Assembly: GCA_030427585.1 (NCBI GenBank)
Contig: JAUIBW010000041.1
Location: 1-40,327, forward strand
DNA from: Bacteroidia bacterium
Lineage (GTDB): Bacteria > Bacteroidota > Bacteroidia > Flavobacteriales > Flavobacteriaceae
Length of the DNA stretch: 40,327 nucleotides
Direction: 5' to 3'
The notes beneath the pieces were generated by a model. It was not told where the DNA came from. It searched no databases and saw nothing but the letters and a program-made list of their open reading frames with translations. Both the position numbers and the translations under genes were made by a program. Below, in pieces: positions 24,184 through 33,341 of the stretch; the first letter of the stretch is position 1; every line of letters begins with the position of its first letter.

Positions 24184-25494
24184 TTATCCTCCAAAATCAT
24201 CGAATCTAATATGTTCGTCTGGGATACCAAAATCTTCTCCCATTTTCTGTACTGCCTTATTCATTAATGGCGGTCCACAGAAGTATAGTTCTATATCTTC
24301 TGGAGCTTCATGATGATTAAGGTAGTTATCGATTACACAGTTATGAATAAACCCTACAAATCCATCTCCTTCGGTATCATTTATATCTTTTTTCACTTTC
24401 CAGTTATCTTCCTCTAATGGTTCTGATAACGCCAAGAAGAATTTAAAATTCGGGAATTTCTTTTCAAGATCATAAAAATGATCTAGATAAAACAATTCAC
24501 GTTTAGAACGACCACCATACCAATATGTAACAGTACGACCTGTTTCTAAAGTTTTGAATAGATGGTATAAGTGAGAACGCATTGGTGCCATACCTGCTCC
24601 TCCTCCAACGTAAAGCATCTCTGACTCAGAATCATTAATAAAGAATTCTCCATAAGGTCCAGAAATAACTACTTTATCACCTGGTTTTCTAGAAAATATA
24701 TAAGAAGATGCTACTCCTGGATTAACGTCCATCCATCCATTTTTAGATCGATCCCATGGCGGGGTAGCAATACGTACATTAAGCATAATGTCTCTTCCTT
24801 CTGCAGGATAAGAAGCCATAGAATAAGCACGCTCTACAGTTTCATCATTCTTCATCACTAATGGCCATAGGCCAAATTTATCCCATTCTGCCTGAAATTT
24901 ATCAGGAGTTTCATGTTCTTCTGGATGAGCAGTGATATCTATATCAGAATATTTAATCTCACATTTCGGAATTTCTATCTGAATATATCCTCCTGCTTTA
25001 TATCCCATATCTTCTGGAATACGAACCACAAATTCTTTGATAAAAGACGCTACATTATAATTACGTACAACCTCGGCTTCCCATTTCTTGATTCCAAAGA
25101 CTTCTTCAGGAATTTCGATATTCATATCTTGCTTTACCTTTACCTGGCAAGCCAAACGTGCTCCATGTTGTAGCTCTTTACGAGAGAAATGCGGGGTTTC
25201 TGTAGGCAATGCTTCTCCTCCTCCTGATAACACATGGCATTCGCACTGGATACAGGTCCCTCCACCACCACAAGCAGAGGGTAAAAATATTTTTTGATTA
25301 CCAAGGGTAGATAATAAAGTACCTCCCGAAGCTACTTCAACCTCCTTTTCGCCGTTAATAGTTATTTTTACCGGTCCAGATGGTAATAACTTATCTTTTG
25401 CGAATATTAAAATTCCTACCAACACCAGGATAAGAACCAAAAATGAAATAATGGTTATCGCTATTGTTCCAACGGTAGATGCTAAAAATATCAT
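24184..25494 (-). CDS. nqrF: Na+-translocating NADH:quinone oxidoreductase subunit F
   Basis: 436 aa. NADH-oxidising entry subunit of Na+-NQR. One N-terminal transmembrane helix (~9-32), then a ferredoxin-type [2Fe-2S] domain with Cys75, Cys81, Cys84 and Cys116 (ACGGGGTCIQCECH, ARLACQ), then an FNR-like FAD domain (RAYSMASYP) and an NADH domain (YVGGGAGMAPMRSHL, FCGPPLM), ending HIRFDDFGG. All cofactor residues are present and the length is slightly above the Vibrio protein. It is the last gene of nqrABCDEF, 2 bp after nqrE. Confidence 0.97.
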   Translation of the reverse strand: MIFLASTVGTIAITIISFLVLILVLVGILIFAKDKLLPSGPVKITINGEKEVEVASGGTLLSTLGNQKIFLPSACGGGGTCIQCECHVLSGGGEALPTETPHFSRKELQHGARLACQVKVKQDMNIEIPEEVFGIKKWEAEVVRNYNVASFIKEFVVRIPEDMGYKAGGYIQIEIPKCEIKYSDIDITAHPEEHETPDKFQAEWDKFGLWPLVMKNDETVERAYSMASYPAEGRDIMLNVRIATPPWDRSKNGWMDVNPGVASSYIFSRKPGDKVVISGPYGEFFINDSESEMLYVGGGAGMAPMRSHLYHLFKTLETGRTVTYWYGGRSKRELFYLDHFYDLEKKFPNFKFFLALSEPLEEDNWKVKKDINDTEGDGFVGFIHNCVIDNYLNHHEAPEDIELYFCGPPLMNKAVQKMGEDFGIPDEHIRFDDFGG

Positions 25495-25496
25495 AA

Positions 25497-26213
25497 TTAT
25501 TTAAGTATTGTAACGTTAGTATTTTCGGCTACTTCTTTTGTAGTCTCTTTTTTTTCAACCTGAACAGCCTTAGGTTCTTTCTTCTCTTCTTCATCTCCTC
25601 CTGTTAACATTCCTCCAAAACTCATAAAACCAATTGCCATTAATCCTGTAAGAATAAATGTAATCCCGAGTCCTCGTAAAGGAGCTGGCACATTAGAGTA
25701 TCTAATTTTTTCACGAATTGCTGCAATAGCAAGAATCGCTAAAAACCATCCTATACCAGATCCTATACCATATACAGCTGCATGGGAAATCGTTGCAAAT
25801 TCTTTTTGTTGCATAAATAATGATCCTCCAAGAATTGCGCAGTTTACCGCTATTAATGGTAAAAATATACCCAAAGAGTTATATAATGATGGTGAAAATT
25901 TCTCAACTATTATTTCTACCAATTGTACCATAGTTGCAATTGTAGCAATAAACAATATAAAGGTTAAAAAACTTAAGTCATAATCAGCATATTCTGGTCC
26001 TAACCATACCAGAGCACCTTCTCTAAGAATGTACTTATCTAATAAAAAGTTTAACGGAACTGTAATTGCTAATACAAATATTACTGCAGCACCCAGCCCT
26101 ACCGCAGTAGATACTTTTTTAGATACAGCAAGGTATGAACACATTCCTAAGAAGAATGCGAATACCATATTATCTATGAAGATCGATTTTAAAAATAATT
26201 CTAAATATTCCAT
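25497..26213 (-). CDS. nqrE: Na+-NQR subunit E, with a charged C-terminal extension
   Basis: 238 aa; typical NqrE is about 200. Six transmembrane helices are expected in residues 1-200. Cys25 (FFLGMCSYLAV) and Cys125 (LIAVNCAILGG) correspond to the ligands that, with NqrD, hold the intramembrane [2Fe-2S] cluster. After the last helix a tail of about 33 residues rich in Glu and Lys (GGDEEEKKEPKAVQVEKKE) has been added. It overlaps no neighbour: 11 bp after nqrD, 2 bp before nqrF. Confidence 0.96.
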   Translation of the reverse strand: MEYLELFLKSIFIDNMVFAFFLGMCSYLAVSKKVSTAVGLGAAVIFVLAITVPLNFLLDKYILREGALVWLGPEYADYDLSFLTFILFIATIATMVQLVEIIVEKFSPSLYNSLGIFLPLIAVNCAILGGSLFMQQKEFATISHAAVYGIGSGIGWFLAILAIAAIREKIRYSNVPAPLRGLGITFILTGLMAIGFMSFGGMLTGGDEEEKKEPKAVQVEKKETTKEVAENTNVTILK

Positions 26214-26224
26214 GTCTCTTTATT

Positions 26225-26917
26225 TTAATGATCTTCTATTAATGCTTTATTTCTACTTCTTTGAATCCAGATAATGATTCCTACTGTAATTAATGCCATT
26301 GGGGCCAATACCATAAATCCATTGTTTTCATATCCCAAAGCATATAATCCTGTTTTTTCTATAGGATCTCCTAATACTTTAGCACCAAATAAAGTGCCTG
26401 ATCCTAATAACTCTCTAAAGAAAGCTACTATAATCAATAACACTCCATAACCGGCTGCATTACCAATTCCATCAAGAAAAGATTTCCAGGGGCCATTACC
26501 CAAAGCAAATGCTTCAAAACGTCCCATGATAATACAATTGGTAATAATCAATCCTATAAATACAGAAAGCTCTTTACTTAAAGTATAGGCAAATGCTTTA
26601 AGGACTTGATCTACTATAATCACTAAAGCTGCCACTACTACTAGCTGAACAATAATTCTAATTTTTGAAGGGATGATATTTCTCATCAAAGAAATAACTA
26701 CATTACCTATTCCTAATACAAAGATTACCGAAATTGCCATTACAATTGAAGGTTTCAATTGTGCAGTAATTGCCAAAGCCGAACATATCCCTAATACCTG
26801 AATAGTAATTGGATTATTATCGGCAAGAGGATCTGTTAGTAGTTTCTTGTTTTTCTTAGAAAACAAAGGCTCTTTAGGCTCTTTTACTTTAACTTTTTCT
26901 TCTGTTACTTCAGCCAT
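26225..26917 (-). CDS. nqrD: Na+-NQR subunit D, with an N-terminal extension
   Basis: 230 aa, roughly 20 longer than Vibrio NqrD because of a charged N-terminus (MAEVTEEKVKVKEPKEPLFS). Six transmembrane segments follow. Cys45 (VLGICSALAIT) and Cys128 (LIITNCIIMGR) match the [2Fe-2S] cluster ligands shared with NqrE. Other conserved stretches: FEAFALGNGPWKSFLDGIGN and FFRELLGSGTLFG. It lies 3 bp after nqrC and 11 bp before nqrE. Confidence 0.96.
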   Translation of the reverse strand: MAEVTEEKVKVKEPKEPLFSKKNKKLLTDPLADNNPITIQVLGICSALAITAQLKPSIVMAISVIFVLGIGNVVISLMRNIIPSKIRIIVQLVVVAALVIIVDQVLKAFAYTLSKELSVFIGLIITNCIIMGRFEAFALGNGPWKSFLDGIGNAAGYGVLLIIVAFFRELLGSGTLFGAKVLGDPIEKTGLYALGYENNGFMVLAPMALITVGIIIWIQRSRNKALIEDH

Positions 26918-26920
26918 TTG

Positions 26921-27676
26921 TTATTTTTTTAAAGTTTCGAAATAAGGTTGATACATCTTTATTCCTTTCTTTACCATTGCTGTAACCCCATCTCCTGTTA
27001 TTGTTGCTCCTGCCATGGCATCTACTTCATTATCACTTTTATCTTCATTTTTAGGGTCTGCATTTCCTTTTTTCACAGTAATTCCTTTATAGTTTCCTGA
27101 TGCATCTAAAATACTTTCTCCTATAAAATCATCTCTAAAATATGCTTCTTTGATATTAGCTCCTAACCCTGGTGTTTCTCCTTTATGGTCAAAAAATGCT
27201 CCTTTAACGGTTTTAAATTCCTTATCTAAAGAAACATATCCCCAAATTGCATCCCATAATCCATTACCTCTCATCGGAACTACATAATATTCCTGGCCAT
27301 CTTTTTTACCAATAAACAAAGGCATTTTTCTTTCGTAATTAGGGTCCTGTTTTACTTTATCATTTTCCTTTTTTACTTCAATATCAAATGCATTATCTGT
27401 TTTTTGAGCTGTACTACCAGTAATAATATATTGTTCATTACCTACATATTTATCAAACAATTCCTGAGCTTTTTCTGCAGGTACAAACTCATTAGGGTCT
27501 TCGGTATCTGCAACTCCCATAGCAAATAGAATATTCTGCTGTTTTTCTGTACGCTTATTAGCATCTATTCTTCCTTTTAATGAAGATGCGGTAAATGCTA
27601 ATAAAGAACCAACCACAACTACCATTGCAATGGCAAATATGATCGTATATGAATTTTTATCTGTATTAATTGCCAT
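26921..27676 (-). CDS. nqrC: Na+-NQR subunit C (covalent FMN)
   Basis: 251 aa. One N-terminal transmembrane helix (~11-30, TIIFAIAMVVVVGSLLAFTA) and a periplasmic domain. The C-terminal ApbE acceptor motif DAMAGATITG is intact, with Thr227 the expected FMN attachment site (motif Dxx[S/A]GATxT). GLWDAIWGYVSLD and GETPGLGANI are family signatures. Modification is expected from the apbE product encoded about 5 kb away. It is 3 bp after nqrB. Confidence 0.96.
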   Translation of the reverse strand: MAINTDKNSYTIIFAIAMVVVVGSLLAFTASSLKGRIDANKRTEKQQNILFAMGVADTEDPNEFVPAEKAQELFDKYVGNEQYIITGSTAQKTDNAFDIEVKKENDKVKQDPNYERKMPLFIGKKDGQEYYVVPMRGNGLWDAIWGYVSLDKEFKTVKGAFFDHKGETPGLGANIKEAYFRDDFIGESILDASGNYKGITVKKGNADPKNEDKSDNEVDAMAGATITGDGVTAMVKKGIKMYQPYFETLKK

Positions 27677-27679
27677 GAC

Positions 27680-28906
27680 CTACGCCGTTTTTAGTTTTAA
27701 ACGTTTCATTCTTTTCTTGATATTTCCTTGAACCACATAGTGATCAATAGTTGGAGCAAATACATTCATTAATAAAATAGCTAGCATTACTCCTTCTGGA
27801 TATGCCGGATTAAATACTCGAATAAGTATTGAGATAAATCCTATGAGAAACCCATAAATCCATTTTCCTTTATTGGTTTGCGATGCTGTTACCGGATCAG
27901 TTGCCATAAAAACAACCCCAAAAGCAAATCCTCCAATAATCAAATGATGCCAGAATTCTGTACTCATAAGACTATAAAATTTACTACTCTCACTAATCCA
28001 TTCTGCACTTACTACTCCATTAAAGATTAATCCCATTACCAAAGCACCTAGTACGGCACTTACCATAATTCTCCAGCTTCCGATCTTTGTAAAGACTAAG
28101 AATAATCCAGCTAATAAAATTAACAATGCAGAAGTTTCTCCTACCGAACCTGGTATAAACCCTAAAAACATATCTGAAACTGAATAGGTAAGTTCTTTTC
28201 CTTGAGCCAAAGCTCCTAGAACAGTTTCTCCTGATATAGCATCCAGTTGTGCACCTCCGGCTATTTCGTTAGCTCTTTCTACTGCACCTTGTACCCATAC
28301 TTTATCACCAGACATCCAGGTTGGATATGCAAAAAACAAGAATGCTCTAATAGTAAGAGCCGGGTTTAGAATATTCATCCCTGTCCCTCCAAATACTTCT
28401 TTACCTATTACAACTCCAAATATTATTGCAACTGCCAGCATCCAAAGAGGTATATCTACTGGAACAATTAAAGGAACTAACATTCCTGTTACTAAGTAAC
28501 CTTCTTCTATTTCATGTCCTTTAATAACACAAAAAACAAATTCAATTCCTAAACCTACAATGTAAGATACAATTACCAATGGTATAATTTTCCAAAAACC
28601 TATTGCAAAATTATCCATAGACCAAAATACGCTGCTAAAAAAACTTTCAGCTCCATTTTGAATAGCACCTATACCTATATTATGCTGATATCCGGCATTA
28701 AACATCCCAAATATTAAACATGGTATTAATGCCATTACAACGGTATTCATTGTACGCTTTAAATCATCAGCTCCTTTTATATGAGTTCCGTTCTTAGTCG
28801 TCTCATTTGGTGTATATAGGAAAGTATGGAAACCACTAAAAACCGGTAACCATTTTTTGTTTTCATTTTTCTTCTTAAAATTATGTAACTTATCTTTTAA
28901 TCCCAT
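27680..28906 (-). CDS. nqrB: Na+-NQR subunit B (membrane core, covalent FMN)
   Basis: 408 aa, a multi-pass membrane protein that with NqrA handles the quinone and with NqrD/E the Na+ path. Signatures: HIKGADDLKRTMNTV near the N-terminus, GKEVFGGTGMNILNPALTIR, FVFMATDPVTA-type stretch VVFMATDPVTASQT, and RVFNPAYPEGVMLAIL. The covalent FMN site is expected at Thr228 within DAISGETVL; the usual motif reads SGAT, so Ala is replaced by Glu here. It lies 4 bp after nqrA. Confidence 0.97.
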   Translation of the reverse strand: MGLKDKLHNFKKKNENKKWLPVFSGFHTFLYTPNETTKNGTHIKGADDLKRTMNTVVMALIPCLIFGMFNAGYQHNIGIGAIQNGAESFFSSVFWSMDNFAIGFWKIIPLVIVSYIVGLGIEFVFCVIKGHEIEEGYLVTGMLVPLIVPVDIPLWMLAVAIIFGVVIGKEVFGGTGMNILNPALTIRAFLFFAYPTWMSGDKVWVQGAVERANEIAGGAQLDAISGETVLGALAQGKELTYSVSDMFLGFIPGSVGETSALLILLAGLFLVFTKIGSWRIMVSAVLGALVMGLIFNGVVSAEWISESSKFYSLMSTEFWHHLIIGGFAFGVVFMATDPVTASQTNKGKWIYGFLIGFISILIRVFNPAYPEGVMLAILLMNVFAPTIDHYVVQGNIKKRMKRLKLKTA

Positions 28907-28910
28907 AGCA

Positions 28911-30266
28911 CTATCCTATTTCTTTTAACATTAGGTCTAATCCTTCTCTTATAATTTTTTGATGTGGTTGTTTAGAAGCACATACAAATTCTGTAAGAGC
29001 AAAATCTTCTGGAGCTACTTCGTACATTCCTAATTGCTCCATTGCATCTAAATCATTTACCACACATGCTTTAAGCAATTGTAATGGATAAATATCTAAA
29101 GGAAACACATTCTCATAGCTTCCAGTAACTACAAAAGCTCTATGTTCACCATTTGTATTGGTGGTAAGTTCATACTTTTTATTAGGAAACAACCAGGAAA
29201 AAGTAAGTGCTCTAGAAGGAGAGATTTTATTAAAAACGGGTTTATTCCATCCAAAAAGTTCATAGTCATCTCCTTCGGGAATAACTGTTATGGCATTATG
29301 ATAATATCCAAGGTAACCATCTGGTTTAACATTTTCTCCGGTAAGTACATCCCCACTAATCACTCTAATATTTCCTTCATCATGTACTCCAGAAGCATAT
29401 ACTATAGATGATACCTCGGCCCCAATCTTAGTTTTAAAATATTTAGGAGTTTTAACAGAAGAACCTGCCAAAGCAATTGTTCTTTCTGCATTAAATTTCC
29501 CAGTTAATAACAACTCTCCAATAATAACTAAGTCTTGTGGATTTACAACCCAAACTGTTTCTCCCTTATTAATAGGATCTATCTTAGCCATTTGTACACT
29601 CACATTTCCTGCAGGGTGAGGTCCCGAAACGTTATGAATTGTACTATTCTCCAGGCCAGACAGAGGCGAATTTCCTTTTGCACCAACAGAAATATGTACT
29701 TTACCTTCAGTTAATTTGCTTAACGCAGTAACTGCAGCTTGAAGTTCTTTTTCTTTTCCTTTTAATACATAATCACTATCTGCTGCCAAAGGAGCAGTTA
29801 TATATCCTGAAATAAAAATAGCTTTTGGAGCTACATCGGGATTCGCAATTACATCATAAGGACGTTGTTTGATAAATGGCCAGCAACCTGATGCTAAAAG
29901 GTGGGTCTTAATATCATCCCCACTCATAGAGTTCACATCCTTTGCACCAAAGTCTGCATGTTTCTGCTCCTTATCCCCAAGGATCTTAAAAGCTAAAATC
30001 TTTCTTTTGGCACCACGTACAATCTCTATTACTTCTCCACTTACAGGAGAAGGAAAAAGCATTTTTTCATTAGATTTTGAATAAAAAAGTGGTTCGCCGG
30101 CTTTAACTTCTGTACCTTGTTTAGCAACAACTTTTGGCACGATCCCGTGAAAATCGTCAGGCCTGATTGCGTAAACATTGCTCCTGATGGCATCCACAGT
30201 AACTTTCTCTGCTTCGCCAACAAGCTTAATGTCTAAGCCTTTTCTGATACGAATGTCTTTTGACAT
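28911..30266 (-). CDS. nqrA: Na+-NQR subunit A
   Basis: 451 aa, first gene of the operon. This cytoplasmic, quinone-interacting subunit has no transmembrane segment. Recognised by MSKDIRIRKGLDIKLVGEAE, PDDFHGIVPKVVAKQGTEVK, the barrel-sandwich/Rnf-like turn GEPLFYSKSNEKMLFPSPVSG, KQRPYDVIANP and VCASKQPHQKIIREGLDLM. All six nqr genes are spaced by 2-11 bp, so they form one transcript starting at the -7 box at 30303-30310 and ending at 24125-24156. Confidence 0.97.
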   Translation of the reverse strand: MSKDIRIRKGLDIKLVGEAEKVTVDAIRSNVYAIRPDDFHGIVPKVVAKQGTEVKAGEPLFYSKSNEKMLFPSPVSGEVIEIVRGAKRKILAFKILGDKEQKHADFGAKDVNSMSGDDIKTHLLASGCWPFIKQRPYDVIANPDVAPKAIFISGYITAPLAADSDYVLKGKEKELQAAVTALSKLTEGKVHISVGAKGNSPLSGLENSTIHNVSGPHPAGNVSVQMAKIDPINKGETVWVVNPQDLVIIGELLLTGKFNAERTIALAGSSVKTPKYFKTKIGAEVSSIVYASGVHDEGNIRVISGDVLTGENVKPDGYLGYYHNAITVIPEGDDYELFGWNKPVFNKISPSRALTFSWLFPNKKYELTTNTNGEHRAFVVTGSYENVFPLDIYPLQLLKACVVNDLDAMEQLGMYEVAPEDFALTEFVCASKQPHQKIIREGLDLMLKEIG

Positions 30267-30302
30267 ATTTGTAGTCTATGTTAATTAACTAAAAAAATCG
30301 TG

Positions 30303-30310
30303 CAAATTTA
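30303..30310 (-). promoter_or_regulatory. -7 box TAAATTTG of the nqr operon
   Basis: Read on the minus strand, TAAATTTG matches TAnnTTTG exactly and lies 37 bp before the nqrA ATG. I see no clear TTTG -33 element at the right spacing. Confidence 0.55.
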
Positions 30311-30455
30311 CTAATTAAAACACGTAAGTGAAAGCTGGTTTTGTTATAAGATATTATTTATAATGTTTCTAAATAATGATCTATGACTCAAAAAAATACT
30401 CTTTATTCTTTAGGCATACATTTTGCTTATATTTACACTCGCAATTCTCTATATC

Positions 30456-31724
30456 ATGTCACAAAGATTTACACCATCCCTACTTCTTCTACTATTACAC
30501 ATTGTTGCTTCTTACACTTTACTTGGTCAATCCGCTGTAATCGAAGTCAATACTGCCGATCACATTAAAACAATACAGCTATTAACAGATGCCGAATTCT
30601 CTGGAATACCTGTACTTAAACTAGGAGACCCTTTTAGAATCACTTTTGATGATATTAATGGTGATGAGTCTGATTATTATTATAGAATAAGCCACTATAA
30701 CTTCGATTGGACACCTTCTTCTTTATATAAAAATGAATATCTGGACGGTTTTGATGAAATTAGGATTGTAACCTATGAGAATTCTTTTAATACATTACAA
30801 ATGTATAGTCATTACACCTTAAGCATTCCAAATGAGGATACCAGAAGACTTAAAGTAAGCGGAAACTACCTTATAGAAATATACAAGGATGATAATGAAG
30901 TTGTATTCTCTAGAAAGTTTATTGTTTATGAACCCTTAACATCGGTAAAAGTATACACCAAAAGATCTAGAGATCTCAAACATATAGACACCAAACAATC
31001 TGTTCAATTCGAAATAAATTCACCAAACGAAATTTTAAGAAACCCCCGACAAACTGTAAAAACTTTGGTGATGCAAAATAACGACCTCAAAAATGCAATT
31101 ACTAATTTGGTTCCTCAATTCACTATTGCCAATAGTCTAGTATACAAATACGATCAAGAGTCAAGTTTTTGGGGAGGAAATGAATTTTTATTTTTTGACA
31201 GTAAAGATATTAGGGCATCTACAGTAAGCACACGAAGCATAGAACTAAAAGATATCTATCATAACTACCTTTACTCTAATCGAGTTAGAGCTAATCGAAG
31301 ATACACGTATAATCCTGATATCAATGGTAATTTTGTTATCAGGAATCTGGATGCCGAAAATAACAATGTCGAAGCAGATTATGTTTGGATGCACTTTTCA
31401 CTAGATTGCTATGAACCCCTAGAAGGAGGAGAAATTCATATCTATGGTAATTTTAACAACTATACTCTAGATGAATCAACTCGGCTTCAATATGATAAAG
31501 AAAGTGGTAGGTATTACAACAAAAGTCTTTTTAAACAAGGATTTTATAATTATAAATATGTCCTCTTAAGACCAGATAAAACTATAGACCCAGGTTTTAT
31601 TAGTGGCAATTTTGATGAAACCGAAAACGAATATACCGTAATACCTTATTACAGAGCTCCTGGAGCACGCTACGATAGGGTTATCGGAAAAGGAATAGGA
31701 AACTCAGCTAACATTACAAATTAA
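30456..31724 (+). CDS. Type IX secretion system plug protein (DUF5103)
   Basis: 422 aa from ATG 30456 (MSQRFTPSLLLLLLHIVASY signal peptide, cleavage probably after LLGQ); an in-frame TTG at 30423 is less likely. It matches the DUF5103 family: FSGIPVLKLGDPFRITFDDINGDESDYYYRISHYNFDW (residues ~50-90), YENSFNTLQMYSHYTLSIPN, SGNYLIEIYKDDNEVVFSRKF, then a C-terminal domain with HIYGNFNNYTLDESTRL and YNYKYVLL. DUF5103 includes the Plug protein shown in Flavobacterium to block the periplasmic side of the SprA translocon. It is divergent from nqrA and stands alone; DUF3667 follows 74 bp later. Confidence 0.88.
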   Translation: MSQRFTPSLLLLLLHIVASYTLLGQSAVIEVNTADHIKTIQLLTDAEFSGIPVLKLGDPFRITFDDINGDESDYYYRISHYNFDWTPSSLYKNEYLDGFDEIRIVTYENSFNTLQMYSHYTLSIPNEDTRRLKVSGNYLIEIYKDDNEVVFSRKFIVYEPLTSVKVYTKRSRDLKHIDTKQSVQFEINSPNEILRNPRQTVKTLVMQNNDLKNAITNLVPQFTIANSLVYKYDQESSFWGGNEFLFFDSKDIRASTVSTRSIELKDIYHNYLYSNRVRANRRYTYNPDINGNFVIRNLDAENNNVEADYVWMHFSLDCYEPLEGGEIHIYGNFNNYTLDESTRLQYDKESGRYYNKSLFKQGFYNYKYVLLRPDKTIDPGFISGNFDETENEYTVIPYYRAPGARYDRVIGKGIGNSANITN

Positions 31725-31798
31725 TATAAGTACATTCATGTTTTAGATTGTAATAAAATACTACTATTTTAGTCCCGTAAGGAAACTATCAACCAAAA

Positions 31799-32953
31799 AT
31801 GAAAGATACGGGAAGATTCTTAAAAGAGTATCGCGGTAGCGAATGTCTTAACTGTGGTGTACCGCTAGATGTTATTGATCGATATTGCCATAATTGTGGG
31901 CAAATTAACACCAATAAAAGATTATCACTTAAGGATTTTTTTAATGAGTTTTTTGCCAGTATCTTTTCTTATGATTCTCGTTTAAGACATACTATTATCG
32001 CATTACTTTTTAAGCCTGGAAAAATCTCTAAAGAATACACTCAAGGCAAAAGAGTAAAATACGCAAATCCATTTCGTTTTTACCTTAGCGTTTCTATCAT
32101 CTTTTTTATCATTAATGGTTTGTTTATTGATTTTGATGGATTTAGAACAGAAATCGAAGGTCAAGTCAACGTCGGAAAAGATGCGATTAGTGAGATCAAA
32201 GAAAACATTAAAATGGATGATTCATTAAAGCAGAAAATTAATGATCAAATAGTAGCAACTAACGGTATTTCTGAGTCTGACAAGAAAGAGATTAGTGAAG
32301 GGATTTCAAAAATAGAAGAGCTTCCTTTACTGAATAATAAGTCAACCAAACCAAAAGAAGTCACCTATTATTCGCAAGAACAGATTGATAGTATTAGTTT
32401 CTTTAAAAGAGGCTTTAAACTATGGTCTATGTATGAAGATTACTATGACAAAACAGAAGAAAAATCTACCTATAGAGCCTTATCAGAGTTAAAGCATGAA
32501 AAAAATCAATACAACAAATACATCTACCATAGAGTTCTAAAAACCAAATCAATAGAAGAAAATTATGGACAAGAATTCTTTGAATTTATATTTAATAAAT
32601 TACCTTTCATCATATTCTTCTTTCTTCCTTTTTTTGCGTTAAGTATTTGGCTCTTATACATTAGAAGACCTTTTAATTACATGGAGCATCTTGTATTTAT
32701 ATTCCACACTCAAACCATGTTTTTTATCGTCATAGGTTTTTCAATTTTAATTGCTAAAATCACCAACACTAGTGCTCTTTTTGGGATTGCAATGCTTGTT
32801 TTCTTATTTTACCTATATAAGGCTATGCGGAAATTTTACAATCAAGGAAGAATCAAAACAATTGTTAAATTTCTGCTTGTGAATGTATTATTTTTTATCT
32901 TAGCAGGAATCGGTTCTGTATTAACAATAATAGGATCTGTATTTATATTTTGA
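31799..32953 (+). CDS. DUF3667-family membrane protein with zinc ribbon
   Basis: 384 aa. An N-terminal zinc-ribbon (Cys16/Cys19 and Cys30/Cys33: CLNCG, CHNCGQ) is followed by the family core LKDFFNEFFASIFSYDSRL and LLFKPGKISKEYTQGKRVKYANPFRFYLSVS with the first membrane segment at ~95-112. A charged extramembrane region (~115-255) and three more membrane segments (~263-283, ~297-325, ~352-382) follow. This fits DUF3667, common in Bacteroidota and without known function. It is followed 1 bp later by apaG, so the two are co-transcribed. Confidence 0.88.
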   Translation: MKDTGRFLKEYRGSECLNCGVPLDVIDRYCHNCGQINTNKRLSLKDFFNEFFASIFSYDSRLRHTIIALLFKPGKISKEYTQGKRVKYANPFRFYLSVSIIFFIINGLFIDFDGFRTEIEGQVNVGKDAISEIKENIKMDDSLKQKINDQIVATNGISESDKKEISEGISKIEELPLLNNKSTKPKEVTYYSQEQIDSISFFKRGFKLWSMYEDYYDKTEEKSTYRALSELKHEKNQYNKYIYHRVLKTKSIEENYGQEFFEFIFNKLPFIIFFFLPFFALSIWLLYIRRPFNYMEHLVFIFHTQTMFFIVIGFSILIAKITNTSALFGIAMLVFLFYLYKAMRKFYNQGRIKTIVKFLLVNVLFFILAGIGSVLTIIGSVFIF

Positions 32954-32954
32954 T

Positions 32955-33341
32955 ATGGTACAGCAAATTACCAGAGGGATAAAAATTTCGGTGGATACCA
33001 CTTTCGAAGGTACGTTCTATAAGAACTATAAGATTCACTTTGCCTTTGGTTATCGAATTACTATAGAGAATCAAAGTAAAGACTCTGTACAACTTACTTC
33101 TCGTTTCTGGGAAATCAAAGATGCTTTAAATAATACTGAGATTGTAGAAGGTGAAGGTGTAATTGGTAAAAAGCCAGTTTTAAAACCTGGTGAGTCTCAT
33201 ACATATACTAGTGGTTGCTTACTTGGTTCTCCTTTTGGTGCAATGAAAGGGCACTACAATATGGTTAATTTTACATCTACCAGAAAATTTAAGGTTATGA
33301 TCCCCGGTTTCAAATTAAGCGCACCTTTCGCACTTAATTAA
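32955..33341 (+). CDS. apaG: ApaG domain protein
   Basis: 128 aa, full length for ApaG. It is an immunoglobulin/fibronectin III-like beta sandwich with the diagnostic signatures FGYRITIENQSKDSVQLTSRFW, the GEGVIGKKPVLKPGESHTYTSGC-type loop (GxGxxG) at ~66-88, and GAMKGHYNMV. In Enterobacteria apaG mutation affects Co2+ resistance and Mg2+ efflux; the biochemical role is unclear. It starts 1 bp after the DUF3667 stop. Its 3' end overlaps the convergent gene at 33334 by 8 bp. Confidence 0.92.
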   Translation: MVQQITRGIKISVDTTFEGTFYKNYKIHFAFGYRITIENQSKDSVQLTSRFWEIKDALNNTEIVEGEGVIGKKPVLKPGESHTYTSGCLLGSPFGAMKGHYNMVNFTSTRKFKVMIPGFKLSAPFALN

